This document shows positions 20,053 through 30,450 of a stretch of DNA of 64,000 nucleotides, in pieces. Origin of the DNA: Komagataeibacter xylinus (GTDB lineage: Bacteria; Pseudomonadota; Alphaproteobacteria; Acetobacterales; Acetobacteraceae); contig NZ_CP041348.1 in NCBI RefSeq assembly GCF_009834365.1, positions 1,835,001 to 1,899,000 of the forward strand, given 5' to 3'. The notes beneath the pieces are model-generated. The model saw nothing but the letters and a program-made list of their open reading frames with translations. It did no database searches and was not told where the DNA came from. A program made the position numbers and the translations under genes. How positions within the stretch are numbered: position 1 is the first letter of the stretch; each line of letters starts with the position of its first letter.

Positions 20053-21543
20053 TCAGGCAGACGGACGTGTGGATACCGTTCCATCCTGCGGCATGGAACG
20101 TGCACCCAGGTCTCGCAGCGGCCACCCGGCAAGCAGGTGAGATTCAATATTTTCCAGCGAAACCCCTTTTGTTTCCGGCACGTAAAACAGCGTGATCACG
20201 ATAAACAGCGCATTCATACCAGCAAACAGCCAGAAGGTATGGGCTTCCCCCAATGTGTCGAGCACGCTGAGGAAGGTATTGCTGACTGCCCAGTTGGTCG
20301 CCCAGTTGGTAAAGGTGGAGCAGACAATGCCAAAGTCACGACCGCGCAGAGGCTGGATCTCGGCGCATAACGTCCAAACCAGTGGCCCGGCGCCAATGGC
20401 GAAGCCCAGCACAAACACCAGCAGCGACCCGACCATGGCGATCTGAGCCGTGGTGTCATGCCCGCCATATTCAACCAGGCCGCCTGCCAGCAGCATGCTG
20501 CCTGTCATGATGGCGCAGCTGAGCAGCAGCAGCGGCCGCCGGCCCCAGCGGTCCACCGTCACGATCGCGACGCAGGTGGCGACAAGGTTGATCAGACCGA
20601 TCAGCGCCGTGGCCCAGCCTGCGGCGGATGCGCCGAAATCGGCGGCCTGAAAGACTTTGGGCGCATAATACATCAGCACGTTGATGCCGGTAAGCTGCTG
20701 CATGATCTGCAACACGATGCCCAACCCGACCGAGCGGCGGAAGTTGGCGTTGTTGCGGAAAAACGAAAACCCTTCCGACCGGCCCCGGGTCAGTTCCGTG
20801 GCAATATCGGATATTTCCCGGTCAGCCTGCTGCGGGCTTGGCCGCAGGTAACGCATCACCGTGCGTGCACGCAGCCTTTCCCCCCGCATCATGAGCCAGC
20901 GCGGGCTGTCAGGCAGGAACAGACAGCCGATGAGAAAGATGGTTGCGGGCACCGTCATGAGTCCCAGCATCCACCGCCAGTGCGCACCATTTGCGAGCAT
21001 GCCATCGGTTACGTAGGACAGGAAAATGCCGCCTGTCATCATCAACTGGTAACACGCGATCATGGACCCCCGCTGCGCCACGGCCGAGACTTCGGATATG
21101 TAAAGGGGGGCCGTAAAAGCCGCGATCCCCACCGCGAAGCCAAGGAAAATCCGACCGATGATGAGAACGGCGACGGACGGGGCCAACGCGCTGATCAGGG
21201 ACCCGAGCAGAAAAAGAACGGACGAACCCAGCAGCGCGCGCCTGCGACCAAAGCGGAAAGAGATTGTCCCGGCAATTAGTGACCCCACGGCCGCCGCCGC
21301 CATCATGGAGGAGACGATCCATTCCTGCATGCGTGGCGATGCATTGAAATCCGTGCCGATAAAGCGCAGCGCACCCGCGATCACCCCGGTATCCAGCCCG
21401 AACATGAGACCGGCAAGGGCCGCCAGTACCCCCACCACAATGGCATGTCCCGTAGTCGATGCGGCAGGGGAGGATGCCTGACCCTGTGGGCGGGCATGTG
21501 TCATGGCGCGGGAAACCAGATCTTCTTCGGGCATGCGTGACAC
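20053..21543 (-). CDS. MFS sugar:H+ symporter (SP family, GalP/AraE-like)
   Basis: A 496-aa inner-membrane carrier with 12 hydrophobic segments. Sugar-porter signatures are all present: GLDTGVIAGALRFI in helix 1, RFGRRRAL after helix 2, GRIFLGFAVGIAAFTAPLYISE in helix 4, LPDSPRWLMMRG before the central loop, QQLTGINVLMYYAP in helix 7, and VPETKGVSLE after helix 12. It likely imports glucose, galactose or arabinose with protons for the adjacent pathway. The first 30 residues are hydrophilic; later in-frame starts are possible. It is convergent with the aldolase gene. Confidence 0.9.
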   Translation of the reverse strand: MSRMPEEDLVSRAMTHARPQGQASSPAASTTGHAIVVGVLAALAGLMFGLDTGVIAGALRFIGTDFNASPRMQEWIVSSMMAAAAVGSLIAGTISFRFGRRRALLGSSVLFLLGSLISALAPSVAVLIIGRIFLGFAVGIAAFTAPLYISEVSAVAQRGSMIACYQLMMTGGIFLSYVTDGMLANGAHWRWMLGLMTVPATIFLIGCLFLPDSPRWLMMRGERLRARTVMRYLRPSPQQADREISDIATELTRGRSEGFSFFRNNANFRRSVGLGIVLQIMQQLTGINVLMYYAPKVFQAADFGASAAGWATALIGLINLVATCVAIVTVDRWGRRPLLLLSCAIMTGSMLLAGGLVEYGGHDTTAQIAMVGSLLVFVLGFAIGAGPLVWTLCAEIQPLRGRDFGIVCSTFTNWATNWAVSNTFLSVLDTLGEAHTFWLFAGMNALFIVITLFYVPETKGVSLENIESHLLAGWPLRDLGARSMPQDGTVSTRPSA

Positions 21544-22555
21544 CTTTTCTTTTTATTTATTGGAATGCGGCTGTTCCGCTACATGATTGATGGGAAAGCT
21601 CCAGCCCGACCATCATGAACGGTCGGGTCATTACAGACGCTGATATGCATGCATCAATGCATGGATAGCCCCCTGTTGAACAACAGATATGAACCCGGTC
21701 GCCAACATTTTTCTGTGACCCGGATATCTAAAATTTTTATATAAATCTAAGAAAATCCTGATAATGGCGATAAAGGGCCATTCGTCAGGTCTGATATCCG
21801 TCACTTTCAGCATGATGGACAGGAAAATATCCCATTACAGGGTATATGGAATGTGTTATGTAAAATTCGCATTAAAGATATAAGTAAAAGTATTGTATAT
21901 CTGAATAAGAACCGTATCTCTGGATTGAATCGACTCCGTGAACGTATTTTATGTTTACATATGTTATATCCATAAATTCTAAAAAAACTTCTGTTATGAT
22001 TCTCTGTTATTTCTTCAATATGTAATCCTGCACATATTTTTGTGTACCGGAGCGATATCCGGACCTGTTTCAAGGTGTCTGGCACAGTCCGTGCACCCAT
22101 GCGTTCCTGACTCCTGTTTTGTGCTTAAAACGGCGGAAAACAGCACATTTTCAGACTTTGACATATCTTGTTACATTCCCATAGCAGCATATAAAAAATG
22201 TATGCCCATGCGCAGAGAGAATAAATACGTATCAAGAACTCGTGAATGAGCAAGGCTGGCATTAGGGCGGAATTGGGACTTCAATGCAGGAACTGCCGCG
22301 CCGGACATGACGGCCTGTTCCATGTGAATGAACCGCAGGACTGAATTAATTACATCCAGCCCTCGGGTTATATTGGAAAGATGTCAGCGCATCAGTCCCT
22401 GTACTGTCATGGATGGCAGCAGGGTAATGGATCTCGGCACAGATATGTGACGTACGTGACATGCGGGCATGACAGGATGAAAGCCGTCCCTTCATGCAGT
22501 TTCATGTAACGCCCGGAACTCACAGGGCTGGCCGTGACAATGGAGGACGGTTTTC
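21544..22555. other. Long AT-rich intergenic region before tkt
   Basis: About 1 kb, clearly more AT-rich than its neighbours, with only short frames that show no family features. A CCCGACC/GGTCGGG hairpin sits at 21605-21627. TTGACA at 22158-22163 with ATAGCA 17 nt later is a possible sigma-70 promoter reading toward tkt, leaving a leader of about 360 nt. No RNA family is recognisable. It is a good place to look for an sRNA or a regulated leader. Confidence 0.45.
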
Positions 22556-24676
22556 ATGCGTTCATTATTTCCCTGTCCCGTATGGGCACCCGATGGTGCC
22601 GGCACTGCACGGGTGGATATTGATACCCTGTGCATCAATACAATCCGTACATTGGCCATGGATGCGGTGCAGAAAGCCAATTCCGGCCACCCGGGCACCC
22701 CCATGGCGCTGGCCCCGCCAGCCTATGCCTTGTGGCGCGAGGTTCTGAACTACGATCCCGCCAATCCCCTGTGGCCCAACCGCGACCGCTTCGTGCTGTC
22801 AATCGGCCATGCCTCCATGCTGCTGTATTCGCTGATCTACCTTGCTGGTATCCGTGATGTAAAAGATGGCCGCATACTGGCAGACAGGCCTTCGCTGACC
22901 CTTGCGGATATCGAGCAGTTCCGCCAGCTCAATTCCCGCACCCCTGGCCACCCGGAATACGGCCACACCGCCGGCGTCGAGACCACGACCGGCCCGCTGG
23001 GGCAGGGATGTGGCAACTCCGTCGGCATGGCCATCGCCCAGAAATGGCTGGCCGCGCATTTCAATAAACCCGGCTTCGATCTGTTCACCTACCACACCTA
23101 CACATTCTGCGGTGATGGCGACAACATGGAAGGCGTATCGAGTGAGGCCGCATCCATCGCGGGCCACCTGAAGCTGGGCAACCTGACATGGATCTATGAC
23201 AGCAACCATATTTCCATCGAGGGCAATACCCGCATCGCCTTTACCGAAAGCGTGCACAAACGCTTCGAGGCTTATGGCTGGTATGTGCTGGAACTCAAGG
23301 ACGCGAACGATACAGGCGATTTCCGCCGCCTGTTGGCCGAGGCGAAGGCGGAAACATCCCGGCCCACGCTGATTATCGTGCATTCCATCATCGGCTGGGG
23401 TTCGCCACACAAGGCGGGCACGGCTGCGGCGCATGGCTCGCCCCTGGGGGTGGAGGAAATACGCGAAACCAAGAAATTCTACGGCTGGCCGGAAGACAAA
23501 AGTTTCTATGTGCCTCAGGGCGTGCCGGAACACTTCCAGCAGGGCATCGCCACACGCGGAGCCGCCGCCAGCAGGGCGTGGTATGATCTGCTGGCCCGTT
23601 ACCGCACGGCACACCCCGACCTTGCGGCCGAACTTGACCTGATCCTGGCTGGAAAGCTGCCCGAGGGTTGGGAGCGCCAGATCAGCGATTTTCCTGCCGA
23701 TGCCAAGGGTCTTGCCTCCCGCGCCAGTTCCGCGACCGTGCTCAATCAGGTGGCGGCCAGCTACCCGTGGATGATTGGTGGGTCAGCCGACCTGTCGCCT
23801 TCTACCAAGACGCACCTGACGTTTGACGGCGCGGGTGATTTCCAGCCCCCGCAATGGGGCGGAACCTATGGCGGACGCAACCTGCATTTTGGCGTGCGCG
23901 AACATGCCATGGGGTCGATCTGCAACGGGCTGGCGCTCTCTTCCCTGCGGCCCTACTGCTCCGGCTTCTTCATCTTTTCCGATTACATGAAGCCACCCAT
24001 CCGCCTTGCGGCGCTGATGAAACTGCCGGTGCTGTATATCTTCACCCATGATTCCATCGGGGTGGGAGAAGACGGCCCGACCCATCAGCCGGTCGAACAG
24101 CTGGCCCAGCTTCGTGCCACGCCGGGCGTAACCCTTATCCGCCCGGCGGATGCCAACGAGGTTGCTGAAGCCTGGCGCACCCTTGTTCCGCTGGTTGATC
24201 GTCCCACCGTTCTGGTCCTGACCCGCCAGAACCTGCCCACCATCTGCCGCAAAACCTATGCCCCGGCCAGTGGTCTGGCAAAAGGTGCCTACGTGCTGGC
24301 CGACAGCAGCACCGGCACGCCTGATATCATCCTTATGGCAACAGGCAGCGAGGTCGGGCTGATCGTGAAAGCCTTCGAACAACTCAGGGCCGAAGGGGTC
24401 AAGGCCCGCATCGTCTCCATGCCGTCATGGGATCTGTTCGAAGCCCAGCCCCAGTCCTATCGCGACAGCGTGCTGCCGCCCGATGTCACCGCCCGCGTGG
24501 CGGTGGAACAGGCCGCACGGCTTGGGTGGGAACGCTATGTCGGCCTGCGTGGGGCGACCATCGTCATGCATAGCTTCGGCGCGTCCGCTCCGGCGGGTGA
24601 ATTGGAGGTCAAATTCGGCTTCACGGTGGAAGCCGTCCTGGCCGAAGCCCGCGGGCAGCTTGCCGCCCAACGCTGA
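22556..24676 (+). CDS. tkt: Transketolase
   Basis: A thiamine diphosphate enzyme moving two-carbon ketol units in the non-oxidative pentose phosphate pathway. The 706-aa length is typical. Motifs in order: INTIRTLAMDAVQKANSGHPG (N-terminal substrate His), the TPP/Mg2+ motif GDGDNMEGVSSEAA, DSNHISIEG, the catalytic-Glu segment in NLHFGVREHAMG, and HDSIGVGEDGPTHQPVEQLA. A GGAGG ribosome site 9 nt before the ATG supports this start. It is followed after 86 nt by tal-pgi and likely shares a transcript with it. Confidence 0.96.
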   Translation: MRSLFPCPVWAPDGAGTARVDIDTLCINTIRTLAMDAVQKANSGHPGTPMALAPPAYALWREVLNYDPANPLWPNRDRFVLSIGHASMLLYSLIYLAGIRDVKDGRILADRPSLTLADIEQFRQLNSRTPGHPEYGHTAGVETTTGPLGQGCGNSVGMAIAQKWLAAHFNKPGFDLFTYHTYTFCGDGDNMEGVSSEAASIAGHLKLGNLTWIYDSNHISIEGNTRIAFTESVHKRFEAYGWYVLELKDANDTGDFRRLLAEAKAETSRPTLIIVHSIIGWGSPHKAGTAAAHGSPLGVEEIRETKKFYGWPEDKSFYVPQGVPEHFQQGIATRGAAASRAWYDLLARYRTAHPDLAAELDLILAGKLPEGWERQISDFPADAKGLASRASSATVLNQVAASYPWMIGGSADLSPSTKTHLTFDGAGDFQPPQWGGTYGGRNLHFGVREHAMGSICNGLALSSLRPYCSGFFIFSDYMKPPIRLAALMKLPVLYIFTHDSIGVGEDGPTHQPVEQLAQLRATPGVTLIRPADANEVAEAWRTLVPLVDRPTVLVLTRQNLPTICRKTYAPASGLAKGAYVLADSSTGTPDIILMATGSEVGLIVKAFEQLRAEGVKARIVSMPSWDLFEAQPQSYRDSVLPPDVTARVAVEQAARLGWERYVGLRGATIVMHSFGASAPAGELEVKFGFTVEAVLAEARGQLAAQR

Positions 24677-24762
24677 ACGCCCGCCCCACCATAATTGCGA
24701 CAGGACAGCCACCACGCGCCACCGGCCGGATGGCTGGCTGCAACACATGAAGGAAACACACC

Positions 24763-27630
24763 ATGACCGCGTATGACGCCGGCACCAGTGAAGCCGCCAA
24801 TCCGCTGAAACAGATGGCCCGCTTTGGCCAGTCCCCATGGCTGGACTTCATCCAGCGCTCCTATACAGAAAGCGGCAAGCTAAAAAAGCTGGTAGAAGAA
24901 GACGGGCTGAAAGGAGTTACCTCCAACCCGTCCATCTTCCAGAAAGCCATGGGCCACGGCACCGATTACGATCCGCAGATCCGCCAGATCCTTGAACACC
25001 AGATCGTGGATGCTGGAACGCTGTATGAAACACTGGCGATCCACGACATCCGTGCGGCGGCAAAGGTGCTGCACCCGGTCTATGAACAGACCGCGAAGGT
25101 GGATGGCTATGTCAGCCTTGAGGTCTCGCCTTATCTGGCGCGTGATACCAGCGCCACCATCGCCGAAGCACGGCGGCTGTGGCTTGCTGTTGGCGCGCCC
25201 AACCTCATGATCAAGATACCCGGCACGGATGAAGGCGCGCCCGCAGTCCGGGCCGCCATCGCCGCAGGGATCAATGTCAACGTCACACTGCTGTTCTCGC
25301 TCAATGCCTACAAGAAGGTGGTGGAAGCCCATATCGCCGGGCTGGAAGACCGCCTGAGCCGTGGCGAAAGTGTGAAGGGGATCGCAAGCGTCGCCTCCTT
25401 CTTTGTCAGCCGCATCGATGTAAAAATCGATAAGGAGATCGATGATCGTATCGCGGTGGGCGACAGGGATGCCACCGCGCTGAAGGCCCTGCGTGGCAAG
25501 GTTGCGATCGCCAACGCCAAACTGGCCTATGAATACTGGCAGGGCGTGGTGAAAAGCCCGCGCTGGCAGAAACTGGCGCAGGCCGGTGCCATGCCCCAGC
25601 GCCTGCTGTGGGCCAGCACCAGCACGAAGGACAAGACGTTCAGCGACGTGCTGTATGTGGACGGCCTGATCGGCCCGGAAACCGTCAACACCATTCCCCC
25701 CGCCACCTTTGATGACTTCCGCGATCACGGCAGGGTTGCACAGACACTGACACAGGACGTACCGGGCGCACACACGGTAATCAGCGAGGCTCGGCGTCTT
25801 GGCCTTGATCTGGATGGCGTGACACGGACACTGGTGGATGAAGGGGTGCGCGGCTTCGAGGAGGCATTCGACGCCCTGCTTGGCTCGATTGCCGCCAAGC
25901 AGGCAGCATTTCTGGGCCACAGGCTTACCACAACCACGCTCAACCTGCCTGCCGACCTTGATGCGGCGGTCAGGGCCGAGCTGGAAACATGGCGCACGCA
26001 GGGGAACGTCCGCCGCCTGTGGGAGCGCGACGCCACGCTGTGGACCGGGCATGACGAGGCAAGCTGGCTGAAATGGCTCAGTATTGTTGATGACCAGTTG
26101 CTGGACCTGTCGAAGTTCGAGGAATTCCAGGCCGAAGTGAAGGCGCGCGGCTTCCGTGACGCGCTGTTGCTGGGCATGGGTGGATCGAGCCTTGGGCCGG
26201 AAGTCCTGTCGGTGACATTTGGCGGGTATGAAGGCTTTCCGCGCCTGTATGTGCTCGACAGCACCGACCCGCAGCAGATCAGGGATTTTCAGGACAGGAT
26301 CGATATCAGCAAAACGCTGTTCATCGTCTCGTCAAAATCCGGCGGCACGCTGGAGCCGAATATCCTCAAGGCCTATTTCTTCGATCAGGCGAAAAAGGTG
26401 CTCGGCGACAAGGCCGGGTCGCACTTCATCACCGTGACCGATCCCGGTTCGCACATGGAAGACGTGGCGAAGAAGGACGGGTTCTGGAAAATCTTCTACG
26501 GCAACAGACAGATCGGTGGTCGGTATTCCGTGCTGTCCGATTTCGGCATGGTGCCCGCAGCCATCGCTGGCCTGCCGCTGAAGCGGCTGCTGGATTCGGC
26601 CCTGCGGGGAGAAAAATCCTGCGCTGCATCGGTCCCGCCCGCGCAGAACCCCGGCGTGGTGCTGGGCAGCGTGCTTGGCGTGGCCGCGCGTAATTTCGGC
26701 CGGGACAAGGTCACGCTGCTGGCATCGCCTGCCATATACGACATGGGCGCGTGGCTGGAACAGCTGCTGGCGGAATCAACAGGCAAGGACGGCCGCGGCC
26801 TGATCCCCATTGACGGGGAAACCGCCGGACCCGCATCCGTTTATGGCAAGGACCGCGTGTTCATCTACCTGCGCCTGAGCGGAAAACCGTGTGAGAAACA
26901 GGATGCGGCGTTCAAAAAGCTGATCGCGGCGGGCGAGCCGGTCGTGACCATCGAACTGCATGACCGCTACCAGATTGCCGAGGAATTCTTCCGTTGGGAA
27001 TTTGCGACCGCCGTCGCCGGTTCAATCATCGGCATCAATGCCTTCAACCAGCCTGATGTCGAGGCATCGAAGATCGAGACGAAAAAGATCACCACCGCCT
27101 ATAACGAAACAGGCAGGCTGCCGCCGTACGAACCGTTTGCGAAAGACGGCAGCTTTGCCTTCTATGCCGACCCGAAGAATGCGGCGGCACTCAGGGTCGG
27201 CCATACGGCGGAAGGGATACTGAAGGCCCATTTTGCTCGCGGCAAGGCGGGCGATTATGTCGCCTTGCTGGCCTATATCGACCGCGACACGGCCACGCGC
27301 GAATGGCTGCAGCAGGTGCGGCTGTCGGTGCGCGATGGGCTGAAACTGGCCACGGCGGCCGAGTTCGGCCCGCGCTTCCAGCATTCCACCGGCCAGGCTT
27401 ACAAGGGTGGGCCCAACACGGGCGTATTTTTGCAGATCACCTGTGATGACGCAGTAAACCTGCCGGTACCGGGGGAGAAATACACCTTCAGCATCGTCAA
27501 GGAAGCGCAGGCCCGAGGCGATCTTGAAGTACTGGGCGAACGCGGTCGTCGCGTCCTGCGCGTGCATATCCACGGTGACCTGAAATCCGGCCTTGAAAAA
27601 CTGGCTCAGGCCATCAAGGCCGCCGTCTGA
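24763..27630 (+). CDS. tal-pgi: Bifunctional transaldolase / glucose-6-phosphate isomerase
   Basis: A 955-aa natural fusion. Residues about 10-370 are transaldolase: DGLKGVTSNPSIFQKA, then NLMIKIPGTDEGAPA with the Schiff-base Lys, and NVNVTLLFSLNAY. Residues about 400-955 are phosphoglucose isomerase: ALLLGMGGSSLGPEVLS, FIVSSKSGGTLEPNIL, and a C-terminal catalytic segment. The two activities link sedoheptulose 7-phosphate recycling directly to fructose/glucose 6-phosphate. Such fusions are known from Gluconobacter and relatives and are a useful lineage marker. The frame is uninterrupted and a strong terminator follows. Confidence 0.95.
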   Translation: MTAYDAGTSEAANPLKQMARFGQSPWLDFIQRSYTESGKLKKLVEEDGLKGVTSNPSIFQKAMGHGTDYDPQIRQILEHQIVDAGTLYETLAIHDIRAAAKVLHPVYEQTAKVDGYVSLEVSPYLARDTSATIAEARRLWLAVGAPNLMIKIPGTDEGAPAVRAAIAAGINVNVTLLFSLNAYKKVVEAHIAGLEDRLSRGESVKGIASVASFFVSRIDVKIDKEIDDRIAVGDRDATALKALRGKVAIANAKLAYEYWQGVVKSPRWQKLAQAGAMPQRLLWASTSTKDKTFSDVLYVDGLIGPETVNTIPPATFDDFRDHGRVAQTLTQDVPGAHTVISEARRLGLDLDGVTRTLVDEGVRGFEEAFDALLGSIAAKQAAFLGHRLTTTTLNLPADLDAAVRAELETWRTQGNVRRLWERDATLWTGHDEASWLKWLSIVDDQLLDLSKFEEFQAEVKARGFRDALLLGMGGSSLGPEVLSVTFGGYEGFPRLYVLDSTDPQQIRDFQDRIDISKTLFIVSSKSGGTLEPNILKAYFFDQAKKVLGDKAGSHFITVTDPGSHMEDVAKKDGFWKIFYGNRQIGGRYSVLSDFGMVPAAIAGLPLKRLLDSALRGEKSCAASVPPAQNPGVVLGSVLGVAARNFGRDKVTLLASPAIYDMGAWLEQLLAESTGKDGRGLIPIDGETAGPASVYGKDRVFIYLRLSGKPCEKQDAAFKKLIAAGEPVVTIELHDRYQIAEEFFRWEFATAVAGSIIGINAFNQPDVEASKIETKKITTAYNETGRLPPYEPFAKDGSFAFYADPKNAAALRVGHTAEGILKAHFARGKAGDYVALLAYIDRDTATREWLQQVRLSVRDGLKLATAAEFGPRFQHSTGQAYKGGPNTGVFLQITCDDAVNLPVPGEKYTFSIVKEAQARGDLEVLGERGRRVLRVHIHGDLKSGLEKLAQAIKAAV

Positions 27631-27646
27631 TCGCGCGGCGCAGCAG

Positions 27647-27686
27647 CCCCGCCATGACCATCGGAAATGGTGGGGACCATTTTTTT
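27647..27686 (+). terminator. Rho-independent terminator after tal-pgi
   Basis: Stem CCCCGCCAT / ATGGTGGGG (9 pairs, one G-U) with an 11-nt loop, then ACCA and seven T residues. It separates tkt-tal-pgi from gnd, so gnd probably has its own promoter or depends on read-through. Confidence 0.8.
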
Positions 27687-27747
27687 ATCAGCCCGAACGC
27701 AGGCTGACGATGCAGGGCATGTCCCTGCTACGGGAGCAGTAAAAATC

Positions 27748-28749
27748 ATGCAGATTGGTATAGTAGGTCTGGGCAAGATGGGGGGCAACATCGCCATCCG
27801 CCTGACACGTCACGGGCACGAAGTGGTGCTTTATGATCGTACGCCCGCCGTGATTTCCAAAATCGCGGAACAGGCCGTAGCCGGAAAGACCATTGCTTCA
27901 TCCGGCCTGAAGGACATGGTCTCCAGACTGACAGCGGAGCGGCGGATCATCTGGCTCATGCTACCCGCAGGCCCCGTGACCGAAGCGGCGGTAAAGGAAC
28001 TCGGCGGCCTGCTGGACAAGGGTGACATCCTGATCGATGGCGGCAATTCCTTCTATAAGGACGATATCCGTCGGGCTGCCGAACTGGCGAAGAAGGGCAT
28101 CCACTACGTCGATGTCGGCACATCGGGCGGTGTGTGGGGGCTGGAACGCGGCTACTGCATGATGTATGGCGGCACGAAGGATGCCACCGACCATATTGAC
28201 CCCATCCTGTCAGCCCTTGCACCCGGAATTGGCGATATTCCCCGCACGCCGAACCGCGACAAACCCGGTTTCAACCCGCGTGCAGAACAGGGCTACCTGC
28301 ATTGCGGGCCTGCGGGGTCCGGCCATTTTGTAAAGATGGTCCATAATGGCATCGAATACGGTATCATGCAGGCCTTTGCCGAGGGCTTTCATGTCATGAA
28401 GTCCAAGAATTCCACCGACCTTGCCGAAGACCAGCGGTTTGAACTGAACATGGCCGATATCGCTGAAGTCTGGCGGCGCGGCAGTGTGGTTTCGTCTTGG
28501 CTGCTCGACCTTTCGGCGCGTGCGCTGGCGGGCAACCCGGACCTGTCCAATTACAAGGGCGACGTGGCGGATTCCGGTGAAGGTCGCTGGACCATAGAGG
28601 CGGCGATCGAAGAAGCCGTTCCCGTACCGGTCATGACGGAAGCCCTGTTCACGCGTTTCCGTTCCCGCACGGGTAACAACTTTGCCGAAAAGATGCTGTC
28701 TGCCATGCGTTTCGGCTTTGGTGGCCATATCGAAGGCACGAACAACTGA
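27748..28749 (+). CDS. gnd: 6-phosphogluconate dehydrogenase, decarboxylating (short form)
   Basis: It converts 6-phosphogluconate to ribulose 5-phosphate plus CO2. The ATG at 27748 gives 333 aa, the short subgroup (about 300-330 aa) that typically prefers NAD+. Features: the N-terminal Rossmann motif [45 protein letters not shown], and the catalytic Lys in [14 protein letters not shown]. An upstream in-frame ATG at 27667 lies over the terminator tail and is unlikely. It is the entry point for gluconate phosphorylated by the gluconokinase at 16.4 kb. Confidence 0.95.
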   Translation: MQIGIVGLGKMGGNIAIRLTRHGHEVVLYDRTPAVISKIAEQAVAGKTIASSGLKDMVSRLTAERRIIWLMLPAGPVTEAAVKELGGLLDKGDILIDGGNSFYKDDIRRAAELAKKGIHYVDVGTSGGVWGLERGYCMMYGGTKDATDHIDPILSALAPGIGDIPRTPNRDKPGFNPRAEQGYLHCGPAGSGHFVKMVHNGIEYGIMQAFAEGFHVMKSKNSTDLAEDQRFELNMADIAEVWRRGSVVSSWLLDLSARALAGNPDLSNYKGDVADSGEGRWTIEAAIEEAVPVPVMTEALFTRFRSRTGNNFAEKMLSAMRFGFGGHIEGTNN

Positions 28750-28769
28750 TGTTTCGCGCCTGATAACGC

Positions 28770-28828
28770 ACCCGGCAGGCCAGACCACGTTGGCACCATA
28801 ACGACCACGGGCGGTCTGGCCGGGTTTT
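28770..28828 (+). terminator. Terminator or attenuator between gnd and zwf
   Basis: A perfect 9-bp stem GGCCAGACC (28778-28786) / GGTCTGGCC (28813-28821) is followed by GGGTTTT; outer ACCC/GGGT can add four pairs across a small bulge. The short T tract makes partial termination likely. Confidence 0.6.
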
Positions 28829-28859
28829 ACACGCTGAAAAAAGTTCAGGGAGAAGCAAG

Positions 28860-30392
28860 ATGGAGAGCATTGTCGCATCCGCGTCCTCGCAGATTGACGA
28901 CACCCGGCATGAAAACGTGCCGCGTCGCGGGCCACCAGGGGTCTTTGTCATATTTGGCGGGGGCGGGGACCTGACGCACCGCCTTCTTGTGCCGGCACTC
29001 TACAACCTGGCTAGTGCGGGGCTGCTGGACAGCCATTTCTCCATCATTGTGGTGGACCGGGCCGATGTCTCGGCTGCCGACCTGCGCCAGAGCTTTCATG
29101 CGTCATTGGAAAATTTCGTAACCAGTCGCGGGACCGAAGCCGTCACCCTGCATGATGATGTATGGAAGCGCCTGTCCTCCAGCATCGACTATGTGCGTGG
29201 CTCATTCGAGGATAACGCGACATACGATGTCCTTGCCCGGAAAATCGGCAACCAGAACTGCATTTTCTATCTTGCGGTGGCCGCCCGTTTTTTTGGCACG
29301 ATCGTGGACCAGCTTGGCGTATCGGGCCTTGCGAAGGAAAGCGGGAAAGCCTTTCGCCGGGTCATTATCGAAAAGCCCTTCGGCAGCGACCTGCAATCCG
29401 CCATCGCGCTGAACGAACGGCTGCTGCGCACGCTTGATGAAAGCCAGATCTACCGGATCGACCACTATCTGGGCAAGGAGACGGTGCAGAACATCCTTGC
29501 CCTGCGCTTCTCCAATGGTTTTTTTGAGCCCCTGTGGAACCGCGACAATATCGACCATGTGCAGATCACCGCAGCCGAGACGGTGGGGGTGGAACAGCGC
29601 GCGCGGTTTTATGAAAGCACGGGTGCAGTGCGCGACATGGTGCCCAACCATGTCATGCAGCTATTGGCCATGACGGCCATGGAAGCCCCCATTTCATTCG
29701 ATGCCGACGCCGTACGTGATGAAAAGACCAAGGTGCTCAAGGCGATCCATACCGTGCAGCACCATGACGTGGTGCGCGGCCAGTACGCGGCAGGCAGCAT
29801 CAAGGGAAAGCCAGTTGCCAGCTATCGTGACGAACCCGGCGTGGACCCGCATTCCCACACCGAAACCTATGTTGCGATGAAGCTCATGATCGACAACTGG
29901 CGCTGGGCGGGAGTGCCGTTCTATGTGCGCACCGGCAAGCGCCTGGCCGCGCGCAAGACGGAAATCGCGGTGCATTTCAAGTCAGCACCCTATGCTTTGT
30001 TCCGCGACACGCCGGTGGACAAGCTGACCCCTAATATCATGCTGCTGCATATCCAGCCGACCGAAGGGGTAACGCTACAGTTTTCCGCCAAGATTCCCGG
30101 TCCCACGGTGCATCTGGGTGGGGTGCGTATGAAGTTCGACTATTCCGAATGGTTTCACGAGGGGCCAAGCACCGGCTACGAAACGCTGCTGTATGACTGC
30201 ATGATAGGCGATGCGACCCTGTTCCAGCGTGCGGACAATATCGAGGCCGGATGGCGCGTGGTCCAGCCCGTTCTGGACTGGATGCACGCCCCTGTGGGAC
30301 TGGATTTCTACGCCGCCGGCAGCGAGGGGCCGAAGGCCGCCGATGACCTGCTGGCCCGCGATCACCGGCACTGGCTGAAAATCGGGTCCTGA
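28860..30392 (+). CDS. zwf: Glucose-6-phosphate 1-dehydrogenase
   Basis: It oxidises glucose 6-phosphate to 6-phosphogluconolactone, the first oxidative pentose phosphate step. The 510-aa protein shows the cofactor motif FGGGGDLTHRLLVPALYNL, EKPFGSDLQSA, and the substrate/catalytic motif RIDHYLGKETVQNI (Lys and His). A GGGAGAAGC ribosome site precedes the ATG. The order gnd, zwf, HAD hydrolase, pgl, rpiA collects the entire oxidative branch. The absence of edd/eda in the window fits flux through pentose phosphates. Confidence 0.96.
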   Translation: MESIVASASSQIDDTRHENVPRRGPPGVFVIFGGGGDLTHRLLVPALYNLASAGLLDSHFSIIVVDRADVSAADLRQSFHASLENFVTSRGTEAVTLHDDVWKRLSSSIDYVRGSFEDNATYDVLARKIGNQNCIFYLAVAARFFGTIVDQLGVSGLAKESGKAFRRVIIEKPFGSDLQSAIALNERLLRTLDESQIYRIDHYLGKETVQNILALRFSNGFFEPLWNRDNIDHVQITAAETVGVEQRARFYESTGAVRDMVPNHVMQLLAMTAMEAPISFDADAVRDEKTKVLKAIHTVQHHDVVRGQYAAGSIKGKPVASYRDEPGVDPHSHTETYVAMKLMIDNWRWAGVPFYVRTGKRLAARKTEIAVHFKSAPYALFRDTPVDKLTPNIMLLHIQPTEGVTLQFSAKIPGPTVHLGGVRMKFDYSEWFHEGPSTGYETLLYDCMIGDATLFQRADNIEAGWRVVQPVLDWMHAPVGLDFYAAGSEGPKAADDLLARDHRHWLKIGS

Positions 30393-30450
30393 CGGAATCT
30401 GACGCGCGCCCAAAAATTGACTGATATAACGCTGACAGGAGGACACGGCT

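Noticed and set aside
24880..26052. A 390-codon open frame on the minus strand
   Set aside because: Antisense to tal-pgi, whose catalytic motifs are unmistakable; no recognisable domain in the antisense frame.
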